Of a stretch of DNA of 6,933 bases, positions 1-6,933 are shown one piece after another; within the stretch, counting starts at the first letter, position 1; each line of letters starts with the position of its first letter. A program made the position numbers and the translations under genes. Origin of the DNA: Planctomycetota bacterium (GTDB lineage Bacteria; Planctomycetota; Phycisphaerae; Sedimentisphaerales; Anaerobacaceae); NCBI GenBank assembly GCA_013202635.1, contig JABMRO010000691.1:1-6933 (forward strand), in the 5' to 3' direction. A model generated the notes under the pieces. That model searched no databases. It was not told the DNA's origin and worked only from the letters and a program-made list of their open reading frames with translations.

Positions 1-41
1 GCCTTTCTGATTTGTTTTATTACGTCTTTTGATTCTGCCAT
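1..41 (-). CDS. 5' end of an unidentified gene leaving the left edge
   Basis: Read on the minus strand, an ATG at 41-39 opens a frame that begins MAESKDVIKQIRK and runs off the window after 13 full codons. The frame is too short for the product to be recognised. It is called as a real gene start because an AAGGAG ribosome binding site sits 7 bases upstream and a sigma70-like promoter lies just before that. The gene is divergent from the large TPR gene. The visible N-terminus is charged and hydrophilic, with no signal peptide, which suggests a cytoplasmic protein; that part is inference from few residues. Confidence 0.6.
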   Translation of the reverse strand, partial: MAESKDVIKQIRK

Positions 42-48
42 TTTTCAA

Positions 49-57
49 CTCCTTTCC
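49..57 (-). promoter_or_regulatory. Ribosome binding site of the left-edge minus-strand gene
   Basis: On the minus strand the bases read GGAAAGGAG, followed by a 7-base spacer (TTGAAAA) and then ATG. This is a near-ideal Shine-Dalgarno sequence and spacing. It is the main evidence that the short frame at the window edge is a true gene start. Confidence 0.7.
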
Positions 58-74
58 GGGATTAAAGAACCCCG

Positions 75-102
75 ATTATGGAGCCGAAATCTGCGATTTC
101 AA
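75..102 (-). promoter_or_regulatory. Candidate sigma70-type promoter for the left-edge gene
   Basis: On the minus strand, TTGAAA (plus coordinates 97-102) and CATAAT (75-80) are separated by 16 bases. Each hexamer matches the TTGACA/TATAAT consensus at 5 of 6 positions. Transcription would start near position 68, giving a leader of about 27 bases that contains the ribosome binding site. The -35 hexamer shares four bases with the end of the 34-bp palindrome next to it, an arrangement that would suit repression or activation by a dimeric DNA-binding protein. The boxes are seen in the sequence; the function is inferred. Confidence 0.45.
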
Positions 103-132
103 GCATTTTCCTGCATGCAGGAAAATGCTTGA
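99..132. repeat. 34-bp perfect palindrome with no spacer
   Basis: The left half is TCAAGCATTTTCCTGCA (99-115) and the right half (116-132) is its exact reverse complement, with the centre between 115 and 116. It overlaps the -35 box of the candidate minus-strand promoter by four bases. It could be an operator, a dispersed palindromic repeat, or a cruciform/hairpin site. It is not a normal terminator, because it has no loop and neither strand shows a U-run after it. Confidence 0.85.
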
Positions 133-283
133 GCTCTCCTCTAACTCAAAGTCTTAACGTGTTCCATTGCTGCTGACTGGAAACAGTAACCGTGTATAGT
201 GATAAGTGACAAGACTTGCAGGCGAAGCCCTTGTTAAAGGGATTTTGCCGCGAGTATTGCTTTTCGTGGAGGGGTAATCAACA

Positions 284-305
284 ATTAACCTGTCTTAAGG
301 TTAAT
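284..305. repeat. Inverted repeat, 8-bp stem and 6-base loop
   Basis: ATTAACCT at 284-291 is exactly complementary to AGGTTAAT at 298-305 across the loop GTCTTA. No U-run follows on either strand, so it does not look like a terminator. A smaller hairpin (CCCTT/AAGGG, 228-241) lies about 40 bases upstream. The function is unknown. Confidence 0.5.
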
Positions 306-541
306 ATTGCGGAGTTATTACAGCAAACAACAGGTAGAGGTAAAGTGTACACATGGTTTAACGGCTTCCTGTTTTTTTACTGTATTCGTAGTGGAGTTCT
401 TTGAATTAAGTCGAGGTTTCTTTGGGGGTAATTTTCGCACGTAACTGACTCGAATATGCTTTTTGTGAAACATGCATGTATTCTGTCAAAATTGCATTTG
501 TCAATAATGAAACATTAAACAATATAGCGTTAACATTTCTG

Positions 542-568
542 GATTCCTGCTTTGCTTCAGCAGGAATC
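542..568. repeat. Inverted repeat, 10-bp stem and 7-base loop
   Basis: GATTCCTGCT (542-551) pairs perfectly with AGCAGGAATC (559-568) across the loop TTGCTTC. On the plus strand the hairpin is followed by an A-run, not a U-run, and on the minus strand there is no U-run after it, so intrinsic termination is unlikely. Its arms share the TCCTGC/GCAGGA core with the 34-bp palindrome at 99-132. The form resembles the dispersed ATTCC...GGAAT hairpins found between genes in many bacteria; membership in such a family is inference. Confidence 0.6.
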
Positions 569-872
569 AAAAAATTACATATTCAATCTTGACGCAGTGC
601 AGAGTGTTTCGCTGCTTTTCTGTAGAAAATATTGTCTTTAAGAATCTGATTGAATCATCTTTAGTCGGTTTTAATGCCAGTAACACGCTAACATACAGTG
701 ATGTTTAGCCAGTATCTATAAACCTTCACTCTTTCTTTATTACGACTGAATAATTGGCAGTAGCTTGATTTCAAAAGATCGAGTTGCTGATGATTCAATT
801 ATGAAACTTGTAAATGGCTTCCAATATGTTAAACTGGCTAAAGTTAACGAACAATAAATCCGGAATATTCCA

Positions 873-879
873 AGAGGAG
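873..879 (+). promoter_or_regulatory. Ribosome binding site of the TPR gene
   Basis: AGAGGAG lies 7 bases before the ATG at 887. This fixes the start of the large TPR protein and places the hydrophobic anchor at its very N-terminus. Confidence 0.75.
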
Positions 880-886
880 TTGTGCC

Positions 887-3800
887 ATGCTGAATTGGAA
901 TAAATATGCGAAAATTAACGTAAAGTTGCTTATCATTCTGATTATAATCACGGTAGCAATTGGAGCGTCCTTATTAGCTACTCGTCAGATCCGAAGAAGC
1001 GTTCTCTCGAAAATATCTCTAGAGGCGGGGCAAGCTGCTTTTGAAAACAAGGACTGGCCGGCTGCATATAAAAACTTCAGGGGATATCTCGGCAGAAATC
1101 CCGATGATGTCGAAATCCTCAAGAAGTATGCCAAGGCAAGCCTGTCCATCCGGCCACTTGAGGACAATCATGTCAGTGGAGCAATCACAGCATATCGTCG
1201 TGTCATGCAAATTGCCCCTCTCGACGAGATTGCCTATGACAAGCTCGCTATGCTCTATGCCGCCACAGGCAATTATGAAGAACTTGCCTATATTGCTCGA
1301 AAGCGTAATACGGAAGTCCCGAATGACCGAGAAGCCCCGCTGTGGCTGGCGGATGCGCTGGTCAAGCTCAACAAAACAGAAGAGGCTCGAGAAACGCTTT
1401 ATAACTTTATAGATGAACTGAAGGTACTCCCTGACAAACAAATCGAGTATGTGCAAGCCTGTATCAGGATGAGTAACATTGCAGGCAGCGATAATTCCAC
1501 TGAGGCAAAAACACCTCTGGAATGGCTCAACGATGCTGTAAACTACTACGATCCGGAATCTGTTGAGGCACTGGTCTCTCGTGCTCGGTTTCACCGCCAA
1601 GCGGCTGAAATTCCCGGCACTAGCGAGGAAGACAGGCTGGCACTGCTGGGACTCGCTCGCAAAGATCTCGAGGCGGCCGACAATCTTGGCACAGAAAACC
1701 CCGTACTTCTCTATTCCTTAGGTGGAGAATGGATATTACACGGCGAGCTTGACCGGGCTGAGGTCGAACTGCGGGCTGCTGAGAGCCTCCCGCAGGAAAC
1801 TCTGGAAGAACACTTATTCGACTTAAATGACTGGGCTGTTGCAAAATTTCGCTTAGCTTCGGAACTGATGATACTGAGGACGGCCACAACTGAAAGTGCC
1901 TCTCTTGCAGATGAAGCGCTGAAGTTACTAACTGAAAGAAGACATAGGATCCAGGTTCTTCCGTCAGCTATCAGGCTTTATATTATCGCAGGCAAGGTTC
2001 CGGAGGCGCGGAAATATCTTGGCGAGTATCTTGACATCATGTATACACAGGAAGGGCAAAAAGAGTCCAAGTTGCAGTTTGCCTATCTGCAAGCGCTGGT
2101 AGCGAAAGCTGAAGACGACTCATATGCTGTCATTGATGCCCTGCAACCAGCCGTCATGAGTCATGTCTCTAATCCCGCATTGTGGCGGCTGCTGGCGGAA
2201 GCCTATAGCCGAACAGACCAAACCCAGCGGGCGATCAGTGCCTTATCCGAGTATCTTCGTATTCGTCCTCGAGATGCTGAAATGACACAGCAACTGACAA
2301 GGGAGTACCTCAAACTGCGGAACTGGAGCAAGGCGTTACAGGTGGCGCGGCTGGCTGAATCTATGAATCCAACGGAAATTATCCTCAAGCTGCTTCGCAT
2401 TCAGGCGAGCATCAATATCGTGGCTGAACAGCAGGAGGTGGTGGCCACGGCGATACGTCAGGCATTAGCAAACGAAGTGAACGAATTAGAAAAACTTCGT
2501 AAGGAGCATCCTGATAACGTTGATATCCGCATATTGCAGGCGAACATAGCCATTTCCCTTGAAGAGCCTGATAAGGCTGAAAGTGAGCTGAAGAAGGCCA
2601 TCGAAGAGTGTGAGGAGCCACTAAGGGCCGAGATGCAACTTGTAAGGCACTACTACCGAATGAAACGGATGCCTGAAGCGATCAACGTCTGCAAGACTGC
2701 CTGTAAGCGGCATTCCGAGGTTGCCGAGCCCTGGCTTTCTTTGTCAAGCATTTATGTTGCTAATAAAGACTATGACTCAGTCCTCAGTTGTCTTAGACAA
2801 GGGCTGGGTGAAGTAGTCGGTAAATGGGAAAAGCGGAAAGTATCGATACAGCTTGCTTTACGGGAGCTTATGCATGGAGATAAGGTTTCAGGGATAAAGA
2901 TTCTGACTGAAGTCGCATCGCAGGACAAACGGGAAATTCATGCCCGCTCACTACTATTAGGTATTCGTGAGGTTCAGCAGGACCAGGCGAAAGTTCAAGA
3001 ACTGATCGGCGAATTACGCGATGCCGAGAGAGAAAGTGGGTTTATGTGGCGTCTGCATCAGGCGGACATGTGGCTGTCGTCCGATGAATGGCGTTCAAAG
3101 CAGCAGGATATTGATAACTACCTTCAATATTGCATTAATTCCGACCCCGAATGGTCATCACCAGTACTACTCCTCGGGGAAATGCATGAGAAACTGGAAA
3201 ACTTCAAGCGTGTGGAAGATATCTACCGCCAAGCATTGGTTCGCAATCCTTCGGCCACGGATATCGCGGAAAAATTGCTAATCTTTCTTGAAAGACAAGG
3301 CCGCTTTTCGGATGCCGAAAAGGTTTTCCTGCAGATTGAGAAAGATTCCCGGCTTGCCAGTGGGTGGAAATTCCGAGAGGCTATTAGAGAAGGAGACTTT
3401 TACAGAGCAATCCAGGAGTTGGAGATCAGGGTATCCAATGACGACCAAGATGCAAGTTCACGAATCCTTCTGGCAAGACTGGTTTACTGGCAAACCGGAG
3501 ATGTCGACCAGGCTTTTGATTACCTGAAGCAAGCCGAAGCCATAACTCCGGGTTCCCGTGCACTAACAGCGGTTAGAGCATCAATCCTAAGGGCAGAAGG
3601 TAAGACTAAAGAAGCCCAGCAAATCCTCGACGATTATGTGGCGTCTCGTGATGACTTCACTGCTTATTGGATGCGGGCTGTGTACATAACCGAGGCAGGC
3701 GAGCTTGAACGTGCTGAGAAGGATTACAGGAAGTTGACAACTTTCGCCGAACAGGGCGCAATAGGTTATGAACTGTTAAGCAACTTCTACGCCAATCCCA

Positions 3801-5440
3801 AGAACAAAAAACTCGATAAAGCTATAGAGGTTCTTGAAGAGGGTTTAGATGTGTATCCTGATGATTTGAGATTGAAGCGGAGGCTTATGAAGACATTGTT
3901 TTTGCAGGGGCCTACGCAAGACCGACAGAGAGCGTTTGAAATCCTTACAATACTTGAAGAACAATTACCACAGGATCCCGAACTGATGAAACTTCGAGCT
4001 TTGCAACTTTTAGAGGAGTCGACACTACAGTCACGTAAGATTGCCAGAGAGAAGTTGGAAAATGTCATCAAACTGGAACCGACGGCAGTTGATGTACATC
4101 TTGTGCTGATTAGTATTGCGATGCAGGAGGGAGATTACGAGACCGCCCGCGATTGTGCGATTAGGGCTATTGGCTCCAATCCAAACAACCTGCCATTGCT
4201 GTTGTCCAGAAGCAGGGCTGAGTTTGTACTTGGGAATATACAAATGGCGGCCGAGTTGGCTCACTTGGTTCTTCAGAGAGACTCGACCAATACCGGGGCT
4301 TTGGGTATACTTTTGGATGCTGCGCTAACTGGCGACAATGACAGTCTTCTTGGGGATGTGACTGAATTAGCTCGACTGATGATTGAGGAAGATCCAAACA
4401 GTGTTGAAGTCCGAGACGTGTTTGTGGCAGTTGCGCTGAAGATCAGGGAAGATCGCAGCCTTCTTGAGAAGGCCCGGACACTAATCGAGTCTGCGCTCGG
4501 CAGCAATCCTATGGATGAAAAGCTGTTGATTTCGCGGGCTCGTGTTTTGACTTCCATGGAATTGCCTCAGGATGCAATTCCTGAACTGAAGGCCTATTGC
4601 CAAACAAAGGAAGGAAGCAGCAGTGTTGACGCAATTGTGACACTTGCCGATCTGTATCGTCTCGCCGGTGACATGGAACAGGCAAAACAATGGATTGAGC
4701 AGGCGGAGCAGATAGCCCCGAATAGTCTGACTGTTATCCATGCCCGATTTTTATGGCTGATAGCACAGAACCGATTCGAAGAACTTGCTGGAATCAGTTC
4801 TGCATATCTTTCGGCAAAAGAGCAGAATCCAACAACACTTATAAGGGCAGCATCGGCCTTAGTCACATTGGATTCGATTACACTTAAAAAAGAGGGATTA
4901 AAGCTATTTGAGCACGCTGTTACCCTATCGCCTACATCGAAAAGTGCACGCCTGGGTTTGGCTACCTCCCTCTATCAGACAGGAAATTCCGAACGTGCAG
5001 AGAAGATCTACCAGGAATTGCTCAAACAGTTTCCGAATGACATAAAAATTCTCAACGACCTTGCGTGGATTCTTCAAGAGAATTATCAGCGCTACACCGC
5101 TGCACTGGAACTGGCGAATAGAGCTTTACGCATTGCACCCAATGATTTGTATGTTCTTGATACGAGGGGTACGATTCTGTCAAATCTGCCGGGTCGGCTT
5201 GACGATGCAAGGGGCGACTTTGAAAAACTTGTAGAATTATCGCCCCCTGATACTCCCCAACGGGCAAAGGCACTTCTACAATTGGGCCGAATTTGTGTAA
5301 AACTCAATGACGTTGAGCGAGCAAAACAGCACCTCAATAACGCATTAGAGATTAACCAAAAAATTGACGTATTCACACCTGACGAACGCTCGGAGATAAC
5401 GAGACTCCAGAGAAGTGAGAAACAAGCTGTTAACAATTAA
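887..5440 (+). CDS. Giant membrane-anchored TPR-repeat protein (1517 aa)
   Basis: The protein opens with a short basic segment, then a single hydrophobic helix at about residues 12-31, with no lipobox cysteine, so it should be held by an uncleaved anchor. The rest is almost entirely tetratricopeptide (TPR)-like helix pairs. Clear units lie near residues 43-76, 115-147, 429-462, 463-496, 754-788, 855-888, 1066-1101, 1246-1279, 1351-1384, 1385-1419, 1420-1453 and 1457-1490, and weaker ones fill most gaps. The C-terminal block (LNDLAWILQENY, then ALELANRALRIAPND) is typical of TPR proteins of exopolysaccharide and PEP-CTERM loci such as PrsT. PrsT, however, is described as a lipoprotein of roughly 900 residues, so this is at most a distant or analogous form. 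TPR arrays bind proteins, so a scaffold role in envelope assembly or export is inferred. No catalytic domain is seen. Basic residues flank both sides of the anchor, so the topology is unsure; a periplasmic TPR array is more likely. Confidence 0.93.
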   Translation: MLNWNKYAKINVKLLIILIIITVAIGASLLATRQIRRSVLSKISLEAGQAAFENKDWPAAYKNFRGYLGRNPDDVEILKKYAKASLSIRPLEDNHVSGAITAYRRVMQIAPLDEIAYDKLAMLYAATGNYEELAYIARKRNTEVPNDREAPLWLADALVKLNKTEEARETLYNFIDELKVLPDKQIEYVQACIRMSNIAGSDNSTEAKTPLEWLNDAVNYYDPESVEALVSRARFHRQAAEIPGTSEEDRLALLGLARKDLEAADNLGTENPVLLYSLGGEWILHGELDRAEVELRAAESLPQETLEEHLFDLNDWAVAKFRLASELMILRTATTESASLADEALKLLTERRHRIQVLPSAIRLYIIAGKVPEARKYLGEYLDIMYTQEGQKESKLQFAYLQALVAKAEDDSYAVIDALQPAVMSHVSNPALWRLLAEAYSRTDQTQRAISALSEYLRIRPRDAEMTQQLTREYLKLRNWSKALQVARLAESMNPTEIILKLLRIQASINIVAEQQEVVATAIRQALANEVNELEKLRKEHPDNVDIRILQANIAISLEEPDKAESELKKAIEECEEPLRAEMQLVRHYYRMKRMPEAINVCKTACKRHSEVAEPWLSLSSIYVANKDYDSVLSCLRQGLGEVVGKWEKRKVSIQLALRELMHGDKVSGIKILTEVASQDKREIHARSLLLGIREVQQDQAKVQELIGELRDAERESGFMWRLHQADMWLSSDEWRSKQQDIDNYLQYCINSDPEWSSPVLLLGEMHEKLENFKRVEDIYRQALVRNPSATDIAEKLLIFLERQGRFSDAEKVFLQIEKDSRLASGWKFREAIREGDFYRAIQELEIRVSNDDQDASSRILLARLVYWQTGDVDQAFDYLKQAEAITPGSRALTAVRASILRAEGKTKEAQQILDDYVASRDDFTAYWMRAVYITEAGELERAEKDYRKLTTFAEQGAIGYELLSNFYANPKNKKLDKAIEVLEEGLDVYPDDLRLKRRLMKTLFLQGPTQDRQRAFEILTILEEQLPQDPELMKLRALQLLEESTLQSRKIAREKLENVIKLEPTAVDVHLVLISIAMQEGDYETARDCAIRAIGSNPNNLPLLLSRSRAEFVLGNIQMAAELAHLVLQRDSTNTGALGILLDAALTGDNDSLLGDVTELARLMIEEDPNSVEVRDVFVAVALKIREDRSLLEKARTLIESALGSNPMDEKLLISRARVLTSMELPQDAIPELKAYCQTKEGSSSVDAIVTLADLYRLAGDMEQAKQWIEQAEQIAPNSLTVIHARFLWLIAQNRFEELAGISSAYLSAKEQNPTTLIRAASALVTLDSITLKKEGLKLFEHAVTLSPTSKSARLGLATSLYQTGNSERAEKIYQELLKQFPNDIKILNDLAWILQENYQRYTAALELANRALRIAPNDLYVLDTRGTILSNLPGRLDDARGDFEKLVELSPPDTPQRAKALLQLGRICVKLNDVERAKQHLNNALEINQKIDVFTPDERSEITRLQRSEKQAVNN

Positions 5441-5532
5441 TGCTATTTCGAGCAGGATTCAGGCCGGATCAATGGGATTAGCATTGCATTTATAGCTGGG
5501 GATTCCTAAACTTTAGAAACCTCTATAATACC

Positions 5533-5559
5533 TATTGAAAACATAGGGTATTTTCAATA
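5533..5559 (+). repeat. AT-rich hairpin downstream of the TPR gene
   Basis: TATTGAAAA (5533-5541) pairs with TTTTCAATA (5551-5559) across a 9-base loop. An overlapping alternative pairs ATACCTAT with ATAGGGTAT, with one bulged base. It lies about 90 bases after the TPR stop codon, and a six-T run occurs only at 5579-5584. The stem is AT-rich and weak, so it is at best a poor terminator. No better terminator was found between the TPR stop and the next coding remains. Confidence 0.4.
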
Positions 5560-5677
5560 ATTTTAATACAAATCGAGCTTTTTTAGGAAAGTTTGTTGAT
5601 TCGTAAGCACCTTAAAATAAAGATTTTAGTATGAGAATCTTTGTCCAAGCTCTATTGATTCGTTTTTTTTTGTTTGA

Positions 5678-5906
5678 TATTATCAGGCTTTTAATATTGA
5701 CGCAACTGGATTGCAAGCCGGGTCTTTCCTCCATTTTGATTTCTATACTCAGTTTAGAGGGTTTGGATACTATTGATAAATTTGCACCTTTCTCACATGA
5801 TGTAACACACGCTCCTGTTCCGGGTGCCGTTCTGCTTGGCCTGCTCGGTCTTTGTGTAGCAGGTGTGAAATTGCGTAAATTTGCATCAGAGCCTTGTAGC
5901 AGGTAA
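5678..5906 (+). pseudogene. Frameshifted C-terminal remnant of a PEP-CTERM-type surface protein
   Basis: Two frames read as one protein end. From 5678 one frame gives YYQAFNIDATGLQAG and then FLHFDFYTQFRG. At the GGG run (5759-5761) the sense passes to another frame, which gives LDTIDKFAPFSHDV and a sorting tail. Removing one G joins them without a gap. The tail (codons from 5811) has PVPGAVLLGLLGL, a short hydrophobic helix, then a basic cluster (VKLRKFA) and six extra residues. This matches the tripartite PEP-CTERM layout: sorting motif, helix, basic end. In that family the tail is recognised and cut by an exosortase; this copy has PVPG in place of the classic PEP. The upstream frame is stopped by TGA at 5675-5677, after a nine-T run, and no N-terminus, signal peptide or ribosome binding site is visible. 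The open frame from ATG 5631 to 5906 joins unrelated residues to the tail and is probably not a gene. An assembly error in the G run could explain the frameshift but not the missing N-terminus. Confidence 0.65.
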
Positions 5907-6020
5907 TCATATAGATAGTGACAAAAATGGGGGCAAGTCGAAGATCAAGAATGTGCTGATCTAATGATCTAATTCTCAAGCCCTTCGCATATCTGTTTAC
6001 TGTTATCCACGAGAGCATTT
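5907..6020 (+). other. Leader region of the epimerase gene
   Basis: No gene is seen here. The frame of the epimerase has a stop at 5970-5972 and no start codon between it and 6021, which fixes the ATG at 6021. The 8-base unit GATCTAAT is repeated in tandem at 5958-5965 and 5966-5973. This puts two TCTAAT hexamers (5 of 6 match to a -10 box) close together, but no good -35 box stands upstream. The bases GAGAG at 6011-6015, five bases before the ATG, are a modest ribosome binding site. Confidence 0.45.
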
Positions 6021-6933
6021 ATGAAGATACTAAATGTAGTTGGTGTCAGGCCGAATTTCATGAAAATAGCGCCGTTGATGGCTGAGTACGGCCGGCACAA
6101 GAATATTCATGCAATTCTTGTCCACACGGGACAGCACTACGATGAGATAATGAGCAACCTCTTCTTCAGCGAATTGGGTATTCCCGAGCCCGATATCAAT
6201 CTGGAGGTGGGCTCCGGCAGCCATGCCGTACAGACCGCCGAGATAATGAAGAGGTTTGAGCCGGTTCTCGTTGAGCATAAACCAGATGTGGTTGTGGTAG
6301 TCGGTGATGTGAACAGTACAATTGCCTGCGGCCTTGTGACCGTAAAATCAGGAGCAAAGCTTGTACATATCGAGGCGGGGCTGCGCAGTGGCGACAGGAC
6401 AATGCCGGAGGAAATCAATCGTGTCCTGACAGATTCTATAAGCGACTTTCTTTTCTGCACTGAGCAAAGCGGCGTGGACAATCTAATTAAAGAAGGTATT
6501 GCAAAAGAAAAAATCCACCTGGTTGGCCATGTTATGATTGATACACTTCTCAGCAATCTTGAGAAAGCTAAAAAGTCAACAATTATTGACCAATTGCGAA
6601 ATCAAGGCTATATTGATGGTGATGCTTTTGCCATGCTTACCATGCATAGACCTTCAAACGTGGATGATCCAAAGACCTTCTCACGAATCCTTGATGCATT
6701 GGAGGTCATTCAGGAAGATCTGCCTATTCTGTTCCCAATTCATCCCAGAACACGCAAAAACCTGGCTGCATTGAGTTTGCAGGATCGTATGGATTCATTG
6801 CAAAATATACATCTTATGGATCCAATTGGATATCTGGACTTACTGAAGTTGAACTCATGTGCTAAGGTTGTTTTGACAGACTCGGGCGGTATCCAGGAAG
6901 AAACAACGGCGCTCAGAGTTCCATGTATCACAC
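6021..6933 (+). CDS. wecB: UDP-N-acetylglucosamine 2-epimerase (non-hydrolysing), 3' end missing
   Basis: The enzyme interconverts UDP-GlcNAc and UDP-ManNAc in the cytoplasm, supplying ManNAc or ManNAcA units for surface polysaccharide. The first 304 residues are present; the family is usually about 360-390, so roughly 60-80 are cut off by the window end. Family motifs appear in order: GVRPNFMKIAP (8-18), HTGQHYDE (35-42), VVGDVNST (93-100), HIEAGLRS (116-123), MPEEINR (128-134), MHRPSN (208-213), HPRT (241-244) and LTDSGGIQEE (285-294). By comparison with E. coli WecB from memory, D96, E118, E130 and H209 fill the known active-site positions, so the enzyme looks intact. The SGGIQEE stretch binds the nucleotide in this fold. 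The gene is 580 bp from the TPR stop, so it may have its own promoter. A relative acting on a different UDP-sugar cannot be excluded. Confidence 0.93.
   Translation, partial: MKILNVVGVRPNFMKIAPLMAEYGRHKNIHAILVHTGQHYDEIMSNLFFSELGIPEPDINLEVGSGSHAVQTAEIMKRFEPVLVEHKPDVVVVVGDVNSTIACGLVTVKSGAKLVHIEAGLRSGDRTMPEEINRVLTDSISDFLFCTEQSGVDNLIKEGIAKEKIHLVGHVMIDTLLSNLEKAKKSTIIDQLRNQGYIDGDAFAMLTMHRPSNVDDPKTFSRILDALEVIQEDLPILFPIHPRTRKNLAALSLQDRMDSLQNIHLMDPIGYLDLLKLNSCAKVVLTDSGGIQEETTALRVPCIT

Larger units (their letters stand above)
133..886. other. Long divergent intergenic region without a convincing gene
   Basis: Over 750 bases between the palindrome and the TPR gene carry no convincing coding frame. The only forward frame of note (216-404) begins with TTG, has no ribosome binding site and resembles nothing I know. 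The region is AT-rich and holds three hairpins: CCCTT/AAGGG at 228-241, ATTAACCT/AGGTTAAT at 284-305 and GATTCCTGCT/AGCAGGAATC at 542-568. A possible but weak promoter for the TPR gene is TTCACT (725-730) with AATAAT (749-754), 18 bases apart. No riboswitch or RNA gene is recognised. A long structured leader for the TPR gene, or a decayed gene, remains possible. Confidence 0.5.

Noticed and set aside
216..404. Forward 62-codon frame in the intergenic region
   Set aside because: It starts with TTG, has no ribosome binding site, overlaps two inverted repeats and encodes nothing I recognise.
425..439. Sigma54-like element (GG and GC at the right distance)
   Set aside because: Only the GG and GC cores and a few bases match, and it lies about 450 bases before the TPR gene. 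A second candidate at 815-830 lacks the conserved GC.
470..479. 10-bp palindrome ACATGCATGT
   Set aside because: It is short enough to arise by chance and the flanks do not extend it.
498..526. TTGTCA followed by AATATA as a promoter
   Set aside because: The -35 box is good but the -10 box matches only about half the consensus. Such matches are common in AT-rich DNA.
1019..1600. Minus-strand 193-codon frame inside the TPR gene
   Set aside because: It lies wholly antisense to a clear TPR-coding region and shows no recognisable motif. It is a shadow frame.
5631..5906. Intact 91-residue small PEP-CTERM protein
   Set aside because: There is no ribosome binding site, and residues before about 43 look non-native. 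A better family-like reading exists in another frame up to 5758, so it is treated as a frameshifted remnant.
1..6933. CRISPR array, tRNA, rRNA or insertion sequence
   Set aside because: No regularly spaced repeats, cloverleaf-like sequence, rRNA segments or transposase-like frames were seen.

Overview
The window looks like part of a bacterial chromosome, most likely from a planctomycete of the class Phycisphaerae. The clues are a very long membrane-anchored TPR protein of the type common in that group, and a C-terminal sorting tail of the PVPGAVLLGLLGL...KLRK form, which I associate with PEP-CTERM (exosortase) substrates of Phycisphaerae. This assignment is from memory of families, not from a search.

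Layout, left to right. (1) Positions 1-41, minus strand: the first 13 codons of a gene that runs off the left edge, with a strong ribosome binding site and a sigma70-like promoter. A 34-bp perfect palindrome abuts the -35 box. (2) About 840 bp (42-886) between divergent genes, with no convincing gene but several inverted repeats. (3) Positions 887-5440, plus strand: one 1517-residue protein with an N-terminal membrane anchor and more than twenty TPR-like helical repeats. (4) A 580-bp gap (5441-6020) holding a weak hairpin and a broken C-terminal fragment of a PEP-CTERM protein. The two halves of the fragment lie in different frames, joined at a GGG run. The 91-codon open frame across this spot is therefore probably an artefact. 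(5) Position 6021 to the right edge, plus strand: the first 304 codons of a non-hydrolysing UDP-N-acetylglucosamine 2-epimerase (WecB family), cut by the window end.

A WecB-type epimerase makes UDP-ManNAc for surface polysaccharide. Large TPR proteins and PEP-CTERM proteins are known to occur with exopolysaccharide/exosortase loci. The three together suggest the edge of a cell-surface polysaccharide and protein-sorting locus. No exosortase, glycosyltransferase or regulator is visible here, so the functional link is an inference. The spacing (580 bp between the TPR gene and wecB) does not support a tight operon.
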